A stretch of 23,567 nucleotides of DNA, from the NCBI GenBank assembly GCA_002314945.1, contig DCHV01000093.1, positions 1 to 23,567 of the forward strand, read 5' to 3'. The stretch comes from Prevotellaceae bacterium UBA1743. GTDB taxonomy: Bacteria > Bacteroidota > Bacteroidia > Bacteroidales > Bacteroidaceae. The translations under genes and the position numbers were made by a program. The notes beneath the pieces are model-generated. The model saw only the letters and a list, made by a program, of their open reading frames with translations, did not search any database and was not told where the DNA came from. Position 1 is the stretch's first letter; each line of letters begins with the position of its first letter. Positions 23,418 to 23,567 of this stretch are shown here, one piece after another.

Positions 23418-23567
23418 TCAATACTTGAAAATCTTTCCGCCCGCCATCACGTTCTGCGTTTTCTCGTCGAAGGTGACCTTCTGTCCTGTACGCAAGGCTG
23501 CATTACACATGATAGTGGCAATGGAATGATTATATCCGGCTTGTGCTGGCGCATTCGGATTCATACG
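23418..23567 (-). CDS. Gfo/Idh/MocA family oxidoreductase, C-terminal fragment (window edge)
   Basis: Only the last 49 codons are in the window; the frame is open to position 23567 and ends with TGA at 23418-23420. The translation contains YNHSIATIMCNAALRTGQKV and ends TQNVMAGGKIFKY, which is the characteristic C-terminus of Bacteroidetes Gfo/Idh/MocA NAD(P)-dependent oxidoreductases, often exported and found in carbohydrate loci. The nucleotide-binding domain lies outside the window, so cofactor and substrate cannot be judged. It is upstream of the GH95-like gene with 33 bases between, suggesting cotranscription. This reading was translated by hand from the sequence. Confidence 0.8.
   Translation of the reverse strand, partial: RMNPNAPAQAGYNHSIATIMCNAALRTGQKVTFDEKTQNVMAGGKIFKY

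Noticed and set aside
1..23567. tRNA, rRNA or insertion sequence genes
   Set aside because: No cloverleaf-like segment, rRNA motif, transposase or terminal inverted repeats were recognised on reading either strand; I could not run a covariance search.

Overview
This is a Bacteroidota (Bacteroidales, Bacteroides/Prevotella-like) chromosomal segment. The evidence is the TAnnTTTG promoter -7 boxes in front of several genes, the near absence of Shine-Dalgarno sequences, the number of lipoprotein signal peptides on glycan-related proteins, and the families present (xylose isomerase/xylulokinase pair, GH78, GH95-like, DUF4838, DUF4874/DUF4832, FAS1 lipoproteins, AAA_14/DUF4143 ATPase). The theme is plant or host glycan use: rhamnose, fucose, xylose and mannose/hexose handling. 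No SusC/SusD pair lies in the window.

Layout, left to right. (1) 12-497 (-): a BASS-type transporter that stops after about half the family length. It is divergent from (2) 612-1814 (+), a lipoprotein with a TIM-barrel glycoside-hydrolase-like fold. (3) A 14-bp-stem hairpin at 1834-1869 separates this from the convergent xylB-xylA operon (4735-1897, -). (4) Divergent from xylB is a + strand operon: FAS1 lipoprotein A (4867-6984), a DUF308 membrane protein (6991-7596) and a DUF4874/DUF4832 protein (7593-9005) broken by one in-frame TAG at 7722. (5) Convergent with it on the - strand are a GH78 alpha-L-rhamnosidase (11781-9022) and, upstream of that, FAS1 lipoprotein B (13932-11851), a full-length paralogue of A. 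A hairpin at 11811-11839 lies between the two. (6) A tight + strand operon follows: an extended class I mannose-6-phosphate isomerase (14116-15831), a ROK-family sugar kinase (15839-16939) and an endonuclease/exonuclease/phosphatase-fold lipoprotein (16936-17781). (7) An AAA_14/DUF4143 ATPase (18971-17778, -) has a stop codon that overlaps that of the preceding gene, and it is preceded by four 22-bp tandem repeats and a palindrome. (8) A DUF4838 lipoprotein (19264-21054, +) with its own promoter ends at a strong terminator (21088-21141). (9) On the - strand are a GH95-like hydrolase (23384-21150) and, upstream, the C-terminus of a Gfo/Idh/MocA oxidoreductase (from 23418 to the window edge).

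How they could work together (inference): exported GH78, GH95-like, DUF4838 and TIM-barrel lipoproteins release rhamnose, fucose and other sugars outside the cytoplasm; xylA/xylB feed xylose into the pentose phosphate pathway; the isomerase and ROK kinase handle mannose/fructose-type hexoses. The two FAS1 lipoproteins look like surface adhesion or scaffold components. The points most worth a second look are the FAS1 paralogue pair with its shared C-terminal domain, the nonsense codon at 7722, the truncated transporter, the repeat array before the ATPase, the N-terminal extension on the isomerase, and the altered catalytic motifs of the GH95-like enzyme.
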